Shown here one piece after another: positions 17,363 to 26,211 of a stretch of 64,000 nt of DNA (position 1 is its first letter; each line of letters begins with the position of its first letter). The notes under the pieces were generated by a model. It ran no database searches. It worked only from the letters and a program-made list of their open reading frames with translations, and was not told where the DNA came from. This DNA is from Phenylobacterium koreense (GTDB lineage: Bacteria; Pseudomonadota; Alphaproteobacteria; Caulobacterales; Caulobacteraceae). Position numbers and translations under genes: made by a program. The stretch covers positions 124,001 through 188,000 of the forward strand of contig NZ_JBEPLU010000001.1 in NCBI RefSeq assembly GCF_040545335.1, in the 5' to 3' direction.

Positions 17363-18847
17363 CTAAGCGGCCAGGTCGCAGCCCTGAGCCGGCGCAGGCT
17401 TCGAGAAGGCCATGACGCCGTCGTCCACCCTGCCGAACCGCAGCGAAACCAGGTCGAGCGCGTAGTTCTGGTGCAGCTTCCAGGGCTTCTTCACCCCCTG
17501 CTTCGGGAACTGGTCGAGGGCGCGCTGGACATAGCCCGACGTGAAGTCGAGCCATGGCGCCTCGCCAACGCTCGGGTCCGGGATCGGAACGCATTGGCGT
17601 GCGCGGATCCGGTCCATGTGGTTCAGCAAGCGGCAGACGTACTCGCAGGTCAGGTCGCACTTAAGCGTCCAGGAGGCGTTGGTGTAGCCGAAGGCGGAGG
17701 CGAGGTTCGGCACGCCGCCGTACATCATGCCCTTGTAGGTCATGGTCCTGGCCATATCGATGCGCTGGCCATCGACGCTGACCTCCAGGCCGCTGAGCAG
17801 TTGCAGCTTCAGGCCGGTGGCGCTCACGATGATGTCCGCCTCGAGTTCCTGGCCCGATTTCAGCTTCAGGCTCCCCTCGGTGAAGGTCTCGATGTGGTCG
17901 GTCACCACCGAGGCGGTCCCCGCCTTGATGGCGTCGAACAGGTCAGCGTCCGGCACCAGGCACAGGCGCTGGTCCCAGGGGTTGTAGCGCGGCGTGAAGT
18001 GGGTCTCGACGTCATAGTCCGGGCCCAGGTGCTGGCGGACCATGTCGATGATCTGGGCCTTCACCTTCTCCGGTTTCTTGCGGGCGAGATTGAAGAACAA
18101 CATCCCGAAGAGGACGTTGCGCCAACGGGTCAGGCCGTAGGCGAGCTTGGCCGGGAGCTTGGCGCGGAGCCAGTTGGCGGTGGCGTCCTCGGCCGGGCGC
18201 GAAACCACATAGGTCGGCGAGCGCTGCAGCATGGTGACGTGACCGGCGCTCTTCGCCATCTCGGGGACCAGGGTGACCGCCGTCGCGCCGCTGCCGATCA
18301 CCACCACCTTCTTGCCGGCGTAGTCGAGGTCCTCGGGCCAGGCCTGCGGATGGATGAGCCGCCCCTTGAAGCGCTCCACGCCGGCGAAATCCGGCATGTA
18401 GCCGCCCGCATAGTCGTAGTAGCCGCTGCACATGAAGAGGAAGTTGCAAGTCAGGCGGACGACCCGCTTCTCCGGCCCGACCTCGGCCTGGACGGTCCAG
18501 GCGGCGTCCTGCGTGGACCAGTCCGCGCGCTTCACATGGTGATTGAAGCGGATGTGGCGGTCGATGCCGTGCTCCCGCGCGGTCTCGCGGACATAGTTCA
18601 GGATCGAAGGACCATCGGCGATCGCCTTGGCCTCCCGCCACGGCTTGAACGCATAGCCGAGCGTGTACATGTCGCTGTCCGAGCGGACGCCCGGATAGCG
18701 GAAGAGATCCCAGGTGCCGCCGATGGCGCCGCGGCCTTCCAGGATCGCATAGGTCTTGCCCGGGCAGTTGGCCTGAAGGTGGCGGCCCGCCCCGACGCCG
18801 GACAGTCCGGCGCCAACGATGAGTACGTCGAAGTGTTCGACAGCCAA
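17363..18847 (-). CDS. Flavin-containing monooxygenase, Baeyer-Villiger type
   Basis: 494 residues from a TTG at 18847 (L-A-V-E-H-F...), supported by GAGGGA upstream; the frame is open further but that part has no family content. First Rossmann motif VGAGLSGVGAGRHL; Baeyer-Villiger fingerprint FKGRLIHPQAW fits FxGxxxHxxxW exactly near residue 158; second dinucleotide site VIGSGATAVTL. Such enzymes use NADPH and O2 to insert oxygen into ketones or to hydroxylate heteroatoms. It is divergent from the NDH-2 gene. The substrate is unknown. Confidence 0.9.
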   Translation of the reverse strand: MAVEHFDVLIVGAGLSGVGAGRHLQANCPGKTYAILEGRGAIGGTWDLFRYPGVRSDSDMYTLGYAFKPWREAKAIADGPSILNYVRETAREHGIDRHIRFNHHVKRADWSTQDAAWTVQAEVGPEKRVVRLTCNFLFMCSGYYDYAGGYMPDFAGVERFKGRLIHPQAWPEDLDYAGKKVVVIGSGATAVTLVPEMAKSAGHVTMLQRSPTYVVSRPAEDATANWLRAKLPAKLAYGLTRWRNVLFGMLFFNLARKKPEKVKAQIIDMVRQHLGPDYDVETHFTPRYNPWDQRLCLVPDADLFDAIKAGTASVVTDHIETFTEGSLKLKSGQELEADIIVSATGLKLQLLSGLEVSVDGQRIDMARTMTYKGMMYGGVPNLASAFGYTNASWTLKCDLTCEYVCRLLNHMDRIRARQCVPIPDPSVGEAPWLDFTSGYVQRALDQFPKQGVKKPWKLHQNYALDLVSLRFGRVDDGVMAFSKPAPAQGCDLAA

Positions 18848-18969
18848 GATCGCTTCCCTCAGTACGCGGAAAGTAAGCCGCGATCGCATAAAGATGCGCT
18901 TTCGGGCGCCGTTCGCCAACCATCGGTCGCTGGGCGATCCTATATAGCTAGGGTTGATCGGGAGCGGCG

Positions 18970-20220
18970 ATGATGGCGCAGTCTGGCAGATCTCGGGTTG
19001 TGATCGTCGGAGGCGGGTTCGGCGGCCTGGAGGCGGCGCGGGGCTTGGCCAAGGCGGCGGTGGAAATCACCCTGTTGGACCAGCGCAACTACCACCTCTT
19101 CCAGCCCCTGCTCTATCAGGTGGCGACCGCGGCCCTGTCGCCTTCGGAAATCGCCTGGCCCCTGCGGCATGTCCTGACCCGCCAGGCCAATGTGCGCGTG
19201 GTGATGGCCCAGGCCCTGGCCATCGACCTGGAACGGCGCGAGGTCGAGAGCACGGCCGGCGTCTTTCCCTATGACCATCTGATCCTCGCTACGGGCGCCA
19301 CCCATTCGTATTTCGGCAAGCCGCAATGGGAACAGCACGCGCCGGGCCTGAAGAGCCTGGCCGACGCCACGGAACTTCGCCGTCGCATCCTTTCGGCTTT
19401 CGAGCAGGCGGAAACGGCCGATCCCGGCGCACGCCCCGCCCTGCTGACCTTCGCCATCGTCGGCGGCGGCGCGACCGGCGTCGAGATGGCCGGGGCCGTC
19501 GCCGAACTGGCCCGCGACGCCCTCAGCCGCGACTTTCGCCAGATCGATCCCAGCCTGGCGCGGGTGCTGCTGATCGAAGGCGGCCCAAGGGTCCTTCCCG
19601 CCCTGGCCGAGGATCTTTCGGCCTATGCCGGCCGGGCGCTGAGGGAACTCGGCGTCGAGGTCATGACCGGGACCACCGTGACCGGCCTGGAGGACGGCCG
19701 AGTGCAGCTCGGCGACCAGGTCATCGAAGCTGGCACGGTTATCTGGGCCGCCGGCGTCGCCGCCTCCAAGCTCGCGGCGGAACTGGCCGCCGAGCATGAC
19801 CGGGCGGGACGGGTCAAGGTCGCCGCCGACCTCTCCCTGCCCGACCACCCCGAGGTCTTCGTGGTTGGAGACGCGGCGGCCATGCTCTCGGACGGCAAGC
19901 CGGTCCCCGGCATCGCCCCGGCGGCCAAGCAGGCCGGCCGCCATGCCGCGCGCCAGGTGCTGGCGCAGATCGCCGGACGCCCGACCGAAGCCTTCCGCTA
20001 CAGCCACGCGGGGGATCTGGCGACCATCGGCCGGCACAACGCCGCGGTCCAGCTTGGTCGGGTGAAGCTGACCGGCTTCATCGGCTGGATCTTCTGGGGC
20101 GTGGCGCACGTCTACTTCCTGATCGGGCTGCGCAACCGCATCGCCGTGGCCTTCGACTGGCTGTGGAGCTGGCTGACCCGCCAGCGCAACATCCGCCTGA
20201 TCGTCCAGCACCGCGCTTGA
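18970..20220 (+). CDS. Type II NADH dehydrogenase-like FAD/NAD(P) oxidoreductase
   Basis: 416 residues. FAD motif VVIVGGGFGGLEAARGL at the N-terminus, NAD motif FAIVGGGATGVEMAGA near 165, and VVGDAAAML near 300. The typical NDH-2 residues around YHLFQPLLYQVATAALSP are present. The C-terminus has a hydrophobic stretch (FIGWIFWGVAHVYFLIGL) that would bind the membrane. It would pass electrons from NADH to quinone without pumping protons. GGGAG sits just before the start. Confidence 0.92.
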   Translation: MMAQSGRSRVVIVGGGFGGLEAARGLAKAAVEITLLDQRNYHLFQPLLYQVATAALSPSEIAWPLRHVLTRQANVRVVMAQALAIDLERREVESTAGVFPYDHLILATGATHSYFGKPQWEQHAPGLKSLADATELRRRILSAFEQAETADPGARPALLTFAIVGGGATGVEMAGAVAELARDALSRDFRQIDPSLARVLLIEGGPRVLPALAEDLSAYAGRALRELGVEVMTGTTVTGLEDGRVQLGDQVIEAGTVIWAAGVAASKLAAELAAEHDRAGRVKVAADLSLPDHPEVFVVGDAAAMLSDGKPVPGIAPAAKQAGRHAARQVLAQIAGRPTEAFRYSHAGDLATIGRHNAAVQLGRVKLTGFIGWIFWGVAHVYFLIGLRNRIAVAFDWLWSWLTRQRNIRLIVQHRA

Positions 20221-20245
20221 CGCCCGTGGCGGTCGGTGAGCAGGA

Positions 20246-20257
20246 TACCGATCGGTA
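20246..20257. promoter_or_regulatory. Candidate TetR-family operator
   Basis: A perfect 12-bp palindrome, TACCGATCGGTA, lies 23 nt before the start of the TetR-family gene. The ACCGAT/ATCGGT half-sites are of the kind bound by many TetR regulators, so autorepression is likely. Inference from position and symmetry only. Confidence 0.5.
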
Positions 20258-20280
20258 ACACTCTGAGCGCAGGCGGGACT

Positions 20281-20889
20281 ATGAAGACGTCTCGGAAGGA
20301 AGCTGGGTCGCGGGCGGCTGAGAACGCGTCGCGCAGGCCGGCGCGTGACCGGATCTTCGAGACCGCCCGGGACATGTTCTACCGCAAGGGAATCCGCGCC
20401 GTGGGCGTGGAGAGCATCGCCGCCGAGGCCGGCGCGACCAAGATGAGCCTCTACCGGAACTTTCCCTCCAAGGACGAGTTGGTGGCCGCCGTGCTGCGCC
20501 AGCAGTCCTGCGAAAGCTGGGCATGGTGGGATGAGGTGGTCGGCCGCTACGACACTCCACGCGCCAAGCTGGAAGGCCTGTTCGACGCCTTCGCCGAGAA
20601 GTCGGACACCGACGAGGAGCATGGCTGCGCGCTCTGCAATGCGGCGGTCGAGCTGCACGAGCCCGATCACCCGGCGTTCCTGGTGGCCAAGGCGCATAAA
20701 CAGGAGACCCACCGCCGCCTGATCGAGCTGTCTCGCGCCGCCGGGGCGAAGAGCGACGAACTTGGCGACAGCCTGATGCTGCTGCTGGAAGGCTCGCACA
20801 TGGCGCGGGTGACCCTCGCCAAGGACGCGCCCGCCCGCATGCTGCCCCGCGCCGCCCGCGCCCTGATGCGCGAGTACCTGGACCACTGA
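20281..20889 (+). CDS. TetR/AcrR family transcriptional regulator
   Basis: 202 residues from ATG 20281; an in-frame ATG at 20236 would put the palindromic operator inside the gene. The N-terminal helix-turn-helix reads IFETARDMFYRKGIRAVGVESIAAEAGATKM in pieces, followed by LYRNFPSKDELV, the TetR signature. The C-terminal ligand domain carries a cysteine-containing segment (EEHGCALCNAAVEL). It is 60 nt after the NDH-2 gene on the same strand. Targets other than itself are unknown. Confidence 0.9.
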   Translation: MKTSRKEAGSRAAENASRRPARDRIFETARDMFYRKGIRAVGVESIAAEAGATKMSLYRNFPSKDELVAAVLRQQSCESWAWWDEVVGRYDTPRAKLEGLFDAFAEKSDTDEEHGCALCNAAVELHEPDHPAFLVAKAHKQETHRRLIELSRAAGAKSDELGDSLMLLLEGSHMARVTLAKDAPARMLPRAARALMREYLDH

Positions 20890-20957
20890 CAAGGCGAGAC
20901 GCCGCTGCGAATGCGGTTGTACAAATTCCAGGTCGCAGGCAGGCGGAAGGTGTGCGC

Positions 20958-23663
20958 GTGACCGACCGAGTGACAAAGTCGCCGCCCTCGGAGCTGAGGG
21001 TCAGGGTTCGAGTACTGGGCAAGGTCCTGGGGGACGTGATCAAGGCCCAGGACGGCATGGCCCTGTTCGATCGTATCGAGGACATCCGCCGGACCTCGGT
21101 CGCCTTTCACCGCGATGGCGGCGCGGCCAATGCGGCCCTGCTGGAAGAACGCCTTCGCAGCCTCGACCTGACCGAGACGGTGCGTTTCGCACACTCGTTC
21201 GCCTGCTTCCTCCAGATCACCAATATCGCCGAGGACTACCTCCAGCGCCGCCGCAGTCTGAAGGACGGCGAGGTACGGGAGGATACGCTGGCCGGCGCCG
21301 TGCACAGCCTGGCCGGGGAAGGCGTCTCCCCCGCCGAGGTCGCCAAGCTGCTGCAGACCGCCCTGATCGCCCCCGTCATCACCGCCCACCCGACCGAGGT
21401 CCGCCGCAAGAGCGTCCTTGACCGCGCCGCAGCGATCGCCGCGGCCCTCTCCGCCTGGGAACACGCGTCAACCGACGCCGCGCGGGACGATCGAGAGGTA
21501 GAGTTGCTGCGCGAGGTCGCCATCTTCTGGCGCACCCGCCTGCTGCGCGGCGCGCGCCTGGGCGTCATCGACGAGATCGAGAACGCCGTCTCCTTCTTCG
21601 AGCGCAGTTTTCTGGAGGAGCTGCCCCGGCTCTATGCGCGCTGGACCCGGGACCTGGCCTCTACCCTGCCCAGCTTCCTGCGGATCGGTTCCTGGGTCGG
21701 CGGCGACCGCGACGGCAATCCCTTCGTCACCGACGAGGTCCAGCGCCAGGCGTTCGCGCGACAGTCGCGGGCGGCCCTGCTGGACTATCTCGACCGCATC
21801 CATGCGCTGGGCGCGGACCTTTCGATCTCCAGCACGCTGACAAAGGTCAGCCCCGCCCTGCAGGCCTTGGCCGACCTGTCGCAGGACGACTCCCCCCAAC
21901 GGGAGGACGAGCCCTATCGACGCGCCTTGCGTGGGGTCTATGCGCGGCTGGCCGCCGCCTATCCGGCCCTCACCGGCGAAGCTGTTCCCCGCCCATCGTC
22001 GCTGCCGGCGGAGCCCTATCCCGACGCCGTGGCCCTGAAGGCCGACCTGCAGACCATCCTGGACTCGCTCATCGAGAACCATGGCGAGATCTTCGCGGAA
22101 GGCCCTCTTCCCCGCCTGATCCGGGCCGTGGACTGCTTCGGCTTTCACCTGGCCACCCTCGACCTGCGGCAGAACTCGGCGGTCCATGCACGGACCATCG
22201 CCGAGCTGCTGGCCGTGGCCGGCGTCTGCCCCGACTATGGCGCCCTGGACGAGGAGGCCCGCCGCCGCCTGCTGCTGGGCGAGCTCTCCCACGGCCGCCT
22301 GCTCTATTCGCCCTATGCCGACTACAGCGATGAGACCCGCCGCGAATACGCGGTGCTGTCCCAAGCCGCCCGCTCCCGCGCGCTCTACGGGCCGCAGGCC
22401 ATCCGCGCCTACATCGTCTCCAACACCCAGTCGGTTTCGGATCTGCTCGAGGTCTACGTCCTGTTGAAGGAGGTCGGCCTCTTCCATCCCGGCGAAAAGC
22501 CCCGCACCGAGGTCTTCGCCGAGCCCCTGTTCGAGACCATCGGCGACCTGCGCGCAGCGCCGGACACCATGCGAGCCTATCTCGGCCTGCCGCTGATCCG
22601 GACTCTGCTGGCCGAAGGCCGGCTGCAGGAGGTGATGATCGGCTATTCGGACTCCAACAAGGACGGCAGCTACCTCACCTCGACCTGGGAGCTTCACCAG
22701 GCCAGCCGCGCCCTGCTGGCGGCGACCGACGAGGCGGGCCTTCGCCTGCAGCTCTTCCACGGCCGCGGCGGCACGGTCGGCCGCGGCGGCGGATCCAGCT
22801 ACGACGCCCTGCTGGCCCAGCCGGAAGGCACGGTCCGCGGTCGTATCCGCATCACCGAACAGGGCGAGGTCGTCGCCAACAAGTACGCCGACCCGCAGTT
22901 GGCCGAGCAGAGCCTGGAAACCATCGTCGCCGGCGTCGCCCTGGCGTCGCTGCGCAAGCCGGCAGTCGAGCGCCTGGGGGAGAAGCACGCCGCCACGCTC
23001 GACGCGCTGTCCCAGGCCTCTATGGAGGCCTATCGCGGCCTCGTCTACGAGACCCCCGGCTTCGTGGACTATTTCTACGCCGCCACGCCGCTGACCGAGA
23101 TCGTCGAGCTCAACATCGGCAGCCGGCCGGCCTCGCGCCAGCCGACCCGCAGCATCGAGGGTCTTCGGGCCATCCCCTGGGTGTTCTCATGGTCCCAGTC
23201 GCGGACCATGTTGCCGGGCTGGTACGGGTTCGGCTCGGCCATCGCCACATCGGGGGTGTCGACCCAGCAGCTCCACGACCTGCACGAGGCCTGGCCGTTC
23301 TTCGCCACCACCCTGTCGAACATGGAGATGGTGCTGGCCAAGAGCGACATGCACATAGCCCACCGCTACTCGGACCTCGTCGAGGACAAGGCCCTCGCCG
23401 AGACGATCTTCGGCAGGATCGAGGCCGAATGGGAGCGGACCTGCGAAGCCCTGCTCGCCATCAACGGCCAAACAGCCTTGCTCGACCGCTATCCGGACCT
23501 GGCCGAGGCGCTGCGCACCCGCCTGCCCTACATCGACCCGCTCAACCACCTGCAGATCGAGCTGATCCGTCGCCGACGGGCCGGCGACAGCCATGAGGCG
23601 GTGCGCGAGGGAATCCACCTGACCATCAACGGGATCGCCGCCGGCCTGCGCAACAGCGGCTGA
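20958..23663 (+). CDS. ppc: Phosphoenolpyruvate carboxylase
   Basis: 901 residues from the GTG at 20958, which has GGAAGG seven bases upstream; an in-frame GTG at 20952 is too close to that site. Catalytic landmarks are VITAHPTEVRRKS (His), GYSDSNKDGSYL (Lys) and FHGRGGTVGRGGG, plus the C-terminal LTINGIAAGLRNSG. It carboxylates PEP to oxaloacetate to refill the TCA cycle. The window also encodes a malic enzyme, which drains the same C4 pool. It is a single-gene unit. Confidence 0.97.
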   Translation: MTDRVTKSPPSELRVRVRVLGKVLGDVIKAQDGMALFDRIEDIRRTSVAFHRDGGAANAALLEERLRSLDLTETVRFAHSFACFLQITNIAEDYLQRRRSLKDGEVREDTLAGAVHSLAGEGVSPAEVAKLLQTALIAPVITAHPTEVRRKSVLDRAAAIAAALSAWEHASTDAARDDREVELLREVAIFWRTRLLRGARLGVIDEIENAVSFFERSFLEELPRLYARWTRDLASTLPSFLRIGSWVGGDRDGNPFVTDEVQRQAFARQSRAALLDYLDRIHALGADLSISSTLTKVSPALQALADLSQDDSPQREDEPYRRALRGVYARLAAAYPALTGEAVPRPSSLPAEPYPDAVALKADLQTILDSLIENHGEIFAEGPLPRLIRAVDCFGFHLATLDLRQNSAVHARTIAELLAVAGVCPDYGALDEEARRRLLLGELSHGRLLYSPYADYSDETRREYAVLSQAARSRALYGPQAIRAYIVSNTQSVSDLLEVYVLLKEVGLFHPGEKPRTEVFAEPLFETIGDLRAAPDTMRAYLGLPLIRTLLAEGRLQEVMIGYSDSNKDGSYLTSTWELHQASRALLAATDEAGLRLQLFHGRGGTVGRGGGSSYDALLAQPEGTVRGRIRITEQGEVVANKYADPQLAEQSLETIVAGVALASLRKPAVERLGEKHAATLDALSQASMEAYRGLVYETPGFVDYFYAATPLTEIVELNIGSRPASRQPTRSIEGLRAIPWVFSWSQSRTMLPGWYGFGSAIATSGVSTQQLHDLHEAWPFFATTLSNMEMVLAKSDMHIAHRYSDLVEDKALAETIFGRIEAEWERTCEALLAINGQTALLDRYPDLAEALRTRLPYIDPLNHLQIELIRRRRAGDSHEAVREGIHLTINGIAAGLRNSG

Positions 23664-23832
23664 CCGCCCCGCGCCAAGGCGAACCACGTCAAAGCTCGCC
23701 GAAAGGTGGCGCTTGTTGCAATTCTTTACGTGAGTTTTCAATTGGATAACAGGCAGATCCTCGGCGTCCGGGATAGTTAAGGGGAGTTATCAATTGCGCT
23801 CGGCGGCTCGCCTGGCGCTCCAGGGGATCGCC

Positions 23833-24525
23833 ATGATCAGACACATCGCGGCCTGCGCGCTCGCTGGAATCACGCTCGCCGCGGCCTCCTCGGCCGCCGC
23901 CGTGGAATGGAACAGCAGCCAGATCGGCTACACGCAGAACGTGGCGTTCGGCGGCTTCACCGGCGCGGGCCAACTGAACGGCCTTTCGTCCAACGTCAGC
24001 TACACCCTGCAGTCGGTTACCGGAAATAGCTGGACCTTCGGCTACTCGGTCACCAACACCTCGGCCTCGCCGGTCGACGCCGCGCGGGTGTCAGGCTTCG
24101 GCTTCGACGTCGATCCGAACGTCACCTCGGCCAGCTCCACCGGCGCCTTCGGCGTCACCGGCAGCGGCAATGCGCCGATGCTGGGCAAGTTCGAGCTCTG
24201 CTTCCTGGCGAGCGGCGGCGGCCAATGCGCCGGCGGCGGCGGGGCCGGCGTGGATCTCGGCGAGAACGGCACGGGCAGCTTCACGCTGAACTTCGCCTCG
24301 GCGATCAGCAATGTCGACCTGACCAACCTGTTCGTCCGCTATCAGTCCATCGACGCGCCGACCGCCGGCGTGGTCGGCGGTTCCGGCGTCGGCCAGGCCG
24401 TCTCCGTGGGCAGCGCCGTGCCTGAGCCGGCCTCCTGGGCGCTGATGATCATCGGCTTCTCGACCGCAGGTGCGCTGCTGCGCCGTGAGCGCCGCCTTCA
24501 AGTCGGGGCTGGCCGGGCCGCCTGA
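23833..24525 (+). CDS. PEPxxWA-CTERM exported protein
   Basis: 230 residues from ATG 23833 with AGGGGA upstream. Signal peptide about 1-22 (MIRHIAACALAG...AAA). The body is rich in Ser, Thr, Asn and Gly and looks like an extracellular beta-rich protein with a GGGQCAGGGGAG stretch. The C-terminus has VPEPASWALMIIGFSTAGALL then RRERR: the PEPxxWA sorting tripartite signal. Such proteins are handled by an exosortase system; no exosortase is in the window. Function unknown. Confidence 0.88.
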   Translation: MIRHIAACALAGITLAAASSAAAVEWNSSQIGYTQNVAFGGFTGAGQLNGLSSNVSYTLQSVTGNSWTFGYSVTNTSASPVDAARVSGFGFDVDPNVTSASSTGAFGVTGSGNAPMLGKFELCFLASGGGQCAGGGGAGVDLGENGTGSFTLNFASAISNVDLTNLFVRYQSIDAPTAGVVGGSGVGQAVSVGSAVPEPASWALMIIGFSTAGALLRRERRLQVGAGRAA

Positions 24526-24723
24526 GCCCCGCCTATCCCCGCAAGAACGTTCCCGGGATGGCTCCGAGCGCCGTCCCGACGGGGCGGCGGGGAGTCGCAG
24601 AACTCGATCCGTCGGGTTCAATCGCCCCCGCGGCTCCCCGTTTCCCGCCCGCATCGACAAAACGACCCGGCTGCGGATCGAACGGCAGAGCTGGGCGTTT
24701 CCAGAGCCGATCTGGAGGAAGCC

Positions 24724-25071
24724 ATGAGTCTCGACGCCCTGATGATCCGCAGCGCCAACCTGCTCGGCGCGCCGCTCAAGGACGCATCCGGCAAGAAGCT
24801 CGGCGTGATCCGCGAAGTGTTCTTCGAGCGCGACACCGGACAGGCCCGGTTCGTGGCCCTGGAACTCGGCGGCCTGTTCGGCGTCAGCGGCAAGTTCCAC
24901 CCCATTCCATGGCGCGCCCTGCGCTATGACGAGCGCGCCGACAGCTATGTCACTGACCTCACCAAGGACGTGCTGAAGAACAGCCCGGCCTACGACCGCG
25001 ACCAGTTCAACGACATCGCCTATGGCTGGAGCGAGCAGGCCGAGCGCTATTTCCGGACCGACACGGTCTAG
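24724..25071 (+). CDS. PRC-barrel domain protein
   Basis: 115 residues, start with GGAGGA just upstream. A PRC-barrel fold spans about residues 8-75 (LLGAPLKDASGKKLGVIREVFFERDTG in pieces, then ARFVALELGG and HPIPWRALRYD). PRC-barrel proteins are found in RNA processing and photosynthetic reaction-centre assembly, and as stand-alone proteins of unknown role; this is the last type. Confidence 0.88.
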   Translation: MSLDALMIRSANLLGAPLKDASGKKLGVIREVFFERDTGQARFVALELGGLFGVSGKFHPIPWRALRYDERADSYVTDLTKDVLKNSPAYDRDQFNDIAYGWSEQAERYFRTDTV

Positions 25072-25081
25072 GCGGCCTCTC

Positions 25082-25603
25082 TTATCGGCGAACGGGTGGA
25101 AGTCCCCGCCGCTTCGCCAGCGCCAGCACGCCGTCATAGGGAATGGCCGGAACCTCGCGCAGTCGCATTCGGGCCCACTGGAACGCGCCCATCTGCGCGA
25201 CTCCCGCACTCACCGAGCCGTCGATCGCCGGAACCCCCAGCGCCGCAAGGATCAGGCGGGTCCGCAGGGCGTGGTAGCTGTCGGTGCAGACGATGGCGCC
25301 CGGCAGCCCGTTCGTGCGAATGAACCGAGCCGCCGCCAAGCCGGTCTGAAGCGTGTCGAGGCTGGCCTCGTCGAGAACCAGGCGGCTGGACGATACGCCG
25401 CCGGCGACCAGCCGCTGCGCCATGATCGAGGCTTCCGAGGGGCCATGGCGCCCTACTCCGCCGGAGCAGAAAACCTGGGCGCGCGGATAGGCCTGCGCCA
25501 GCCGCCGCCCGCCCTCGATCCGGCGCAGCAGCGCGGCGCTGGCCGTGCCGTCAGGCCGGACCGCCGCGCCGAGGATGACAATGAGGCGTTCGGGCACGGC
25601 CAA
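25082..25603 (-). CDS. YdcF/DUF218 family protein
   Basis: 173 residues. LIVILGAAVRPDGTASAALLRRI at the start and VFCSGGVGRHGPSEA then LDEASLDTLQTGLAA give the DUF218 pattern (conserved GG, SEA and E-S-x-N/D-T). VCTDSYHALRTRLI carries the conserved His-x-x-R region. It lacks the N-terminal membrane helices of many relatives. The family is linked to envelope metabolism (SanA, ElyC) but mechanism is unclear. Convergent with the PRC-barrel gene. Confidence 0.85.
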   Translation of the reverse strand: MAVPERLIVILGAAVRPDGTASAALLRRIEGGRRLAQAYPRAQVFCSGGVGRHGPSEASIMAQRLVAGGVSSSRLVLDEASLDTLQTGLAAARFIRTNGLPGAIVCTDSYHALRTRLILAALGVPAIDGSVSAGVAQMGAFQWARMRLREVPAIPYDGVLALAKRRGLPPVRR

Positions 25604-25628
25604 GCATGACCGGCAGGCTGGCGACCGT

Positions 25629-25955
25629 CTAGGCTCTGGCTTCCCGGTTCATCGGCGGCCGATATGCCTCGATCAGGTCTTCCTGTTCGGCCTGGCGGAC
25701 GACGAAGCGCACGTTCAGGCGTGTCATCACATCGGCGTCGTCGCCATAGGTCTCGCGCGCCTGGGCGAGCTGCTCGCGCCAGGTCAGCCGCGAAAGGCTT
25801 TCGGTCTCACCGACGAAGAGGATGTCGACGCCCTTGGCCGCGGGCTTGCAGATCACGTAGTTCGCGCCTGCGGGCGGCAGGATACGCTCCTCGTCAAGGG
25901 CGGTGTACCGATAGAGGACGCCGGACTTTCCGGCGATTTCGATCTGACGGGTCAA
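25629..25955 (-). CDS. Hypothetical small protein
   Basis: 108 residues, soluble, no signal peptide. N-terminal beta-like KSGVLYRYTALDEERILPP, a central KGVDILFVGETESLSRL and a helix around WREQLAQARETYGDDADV. I do not recognise the family. Upstream and downstream neighbours are on the minus strand too (YdcF gene 26 nt further on), so cotranscription is possible. Good coding bias supports a real gene. Confidence 0.65.
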   Translation of the reverse strand: MTRQIEIAGKSGVLYRYTALDEERILPPAGANYVICKPAAKGVDILFVGETESLSRLTWREQLAQARETYGDDADVMTRLNVRFVVRQAEQEDLIEAYRPPMNREARA

Positions 25956-26211
25956 CGCACGCTCCCGACCTTGAAATAGATGCCCATAGGCCGGACGAGC
26001 CGGCTCGGCCGATCTCTAAGGCTCGCGAGTTGGGCGAAAAATGGGCCAAGCTGGGGCGTGGCGATCACCTTGTCGCGACCTCAAGGCGAGTTCCGGCGCC
26101 GCGCGACAACCTGCGCATAAGGCGTTCCGTGTCGCGCGACGGCTCTGCTAGGTTGACCGTAGGGGCGGTTCAACTCACCTAAACACCGCCTGCGAGGCCG
26201 AACGCGAGCTG

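Noticed and set aside
18940..20976. 678-residue minus-strand frame
   Set aside because: Antisense to the NDH-2 and TetR genes, both of which have clear motifs and starts.
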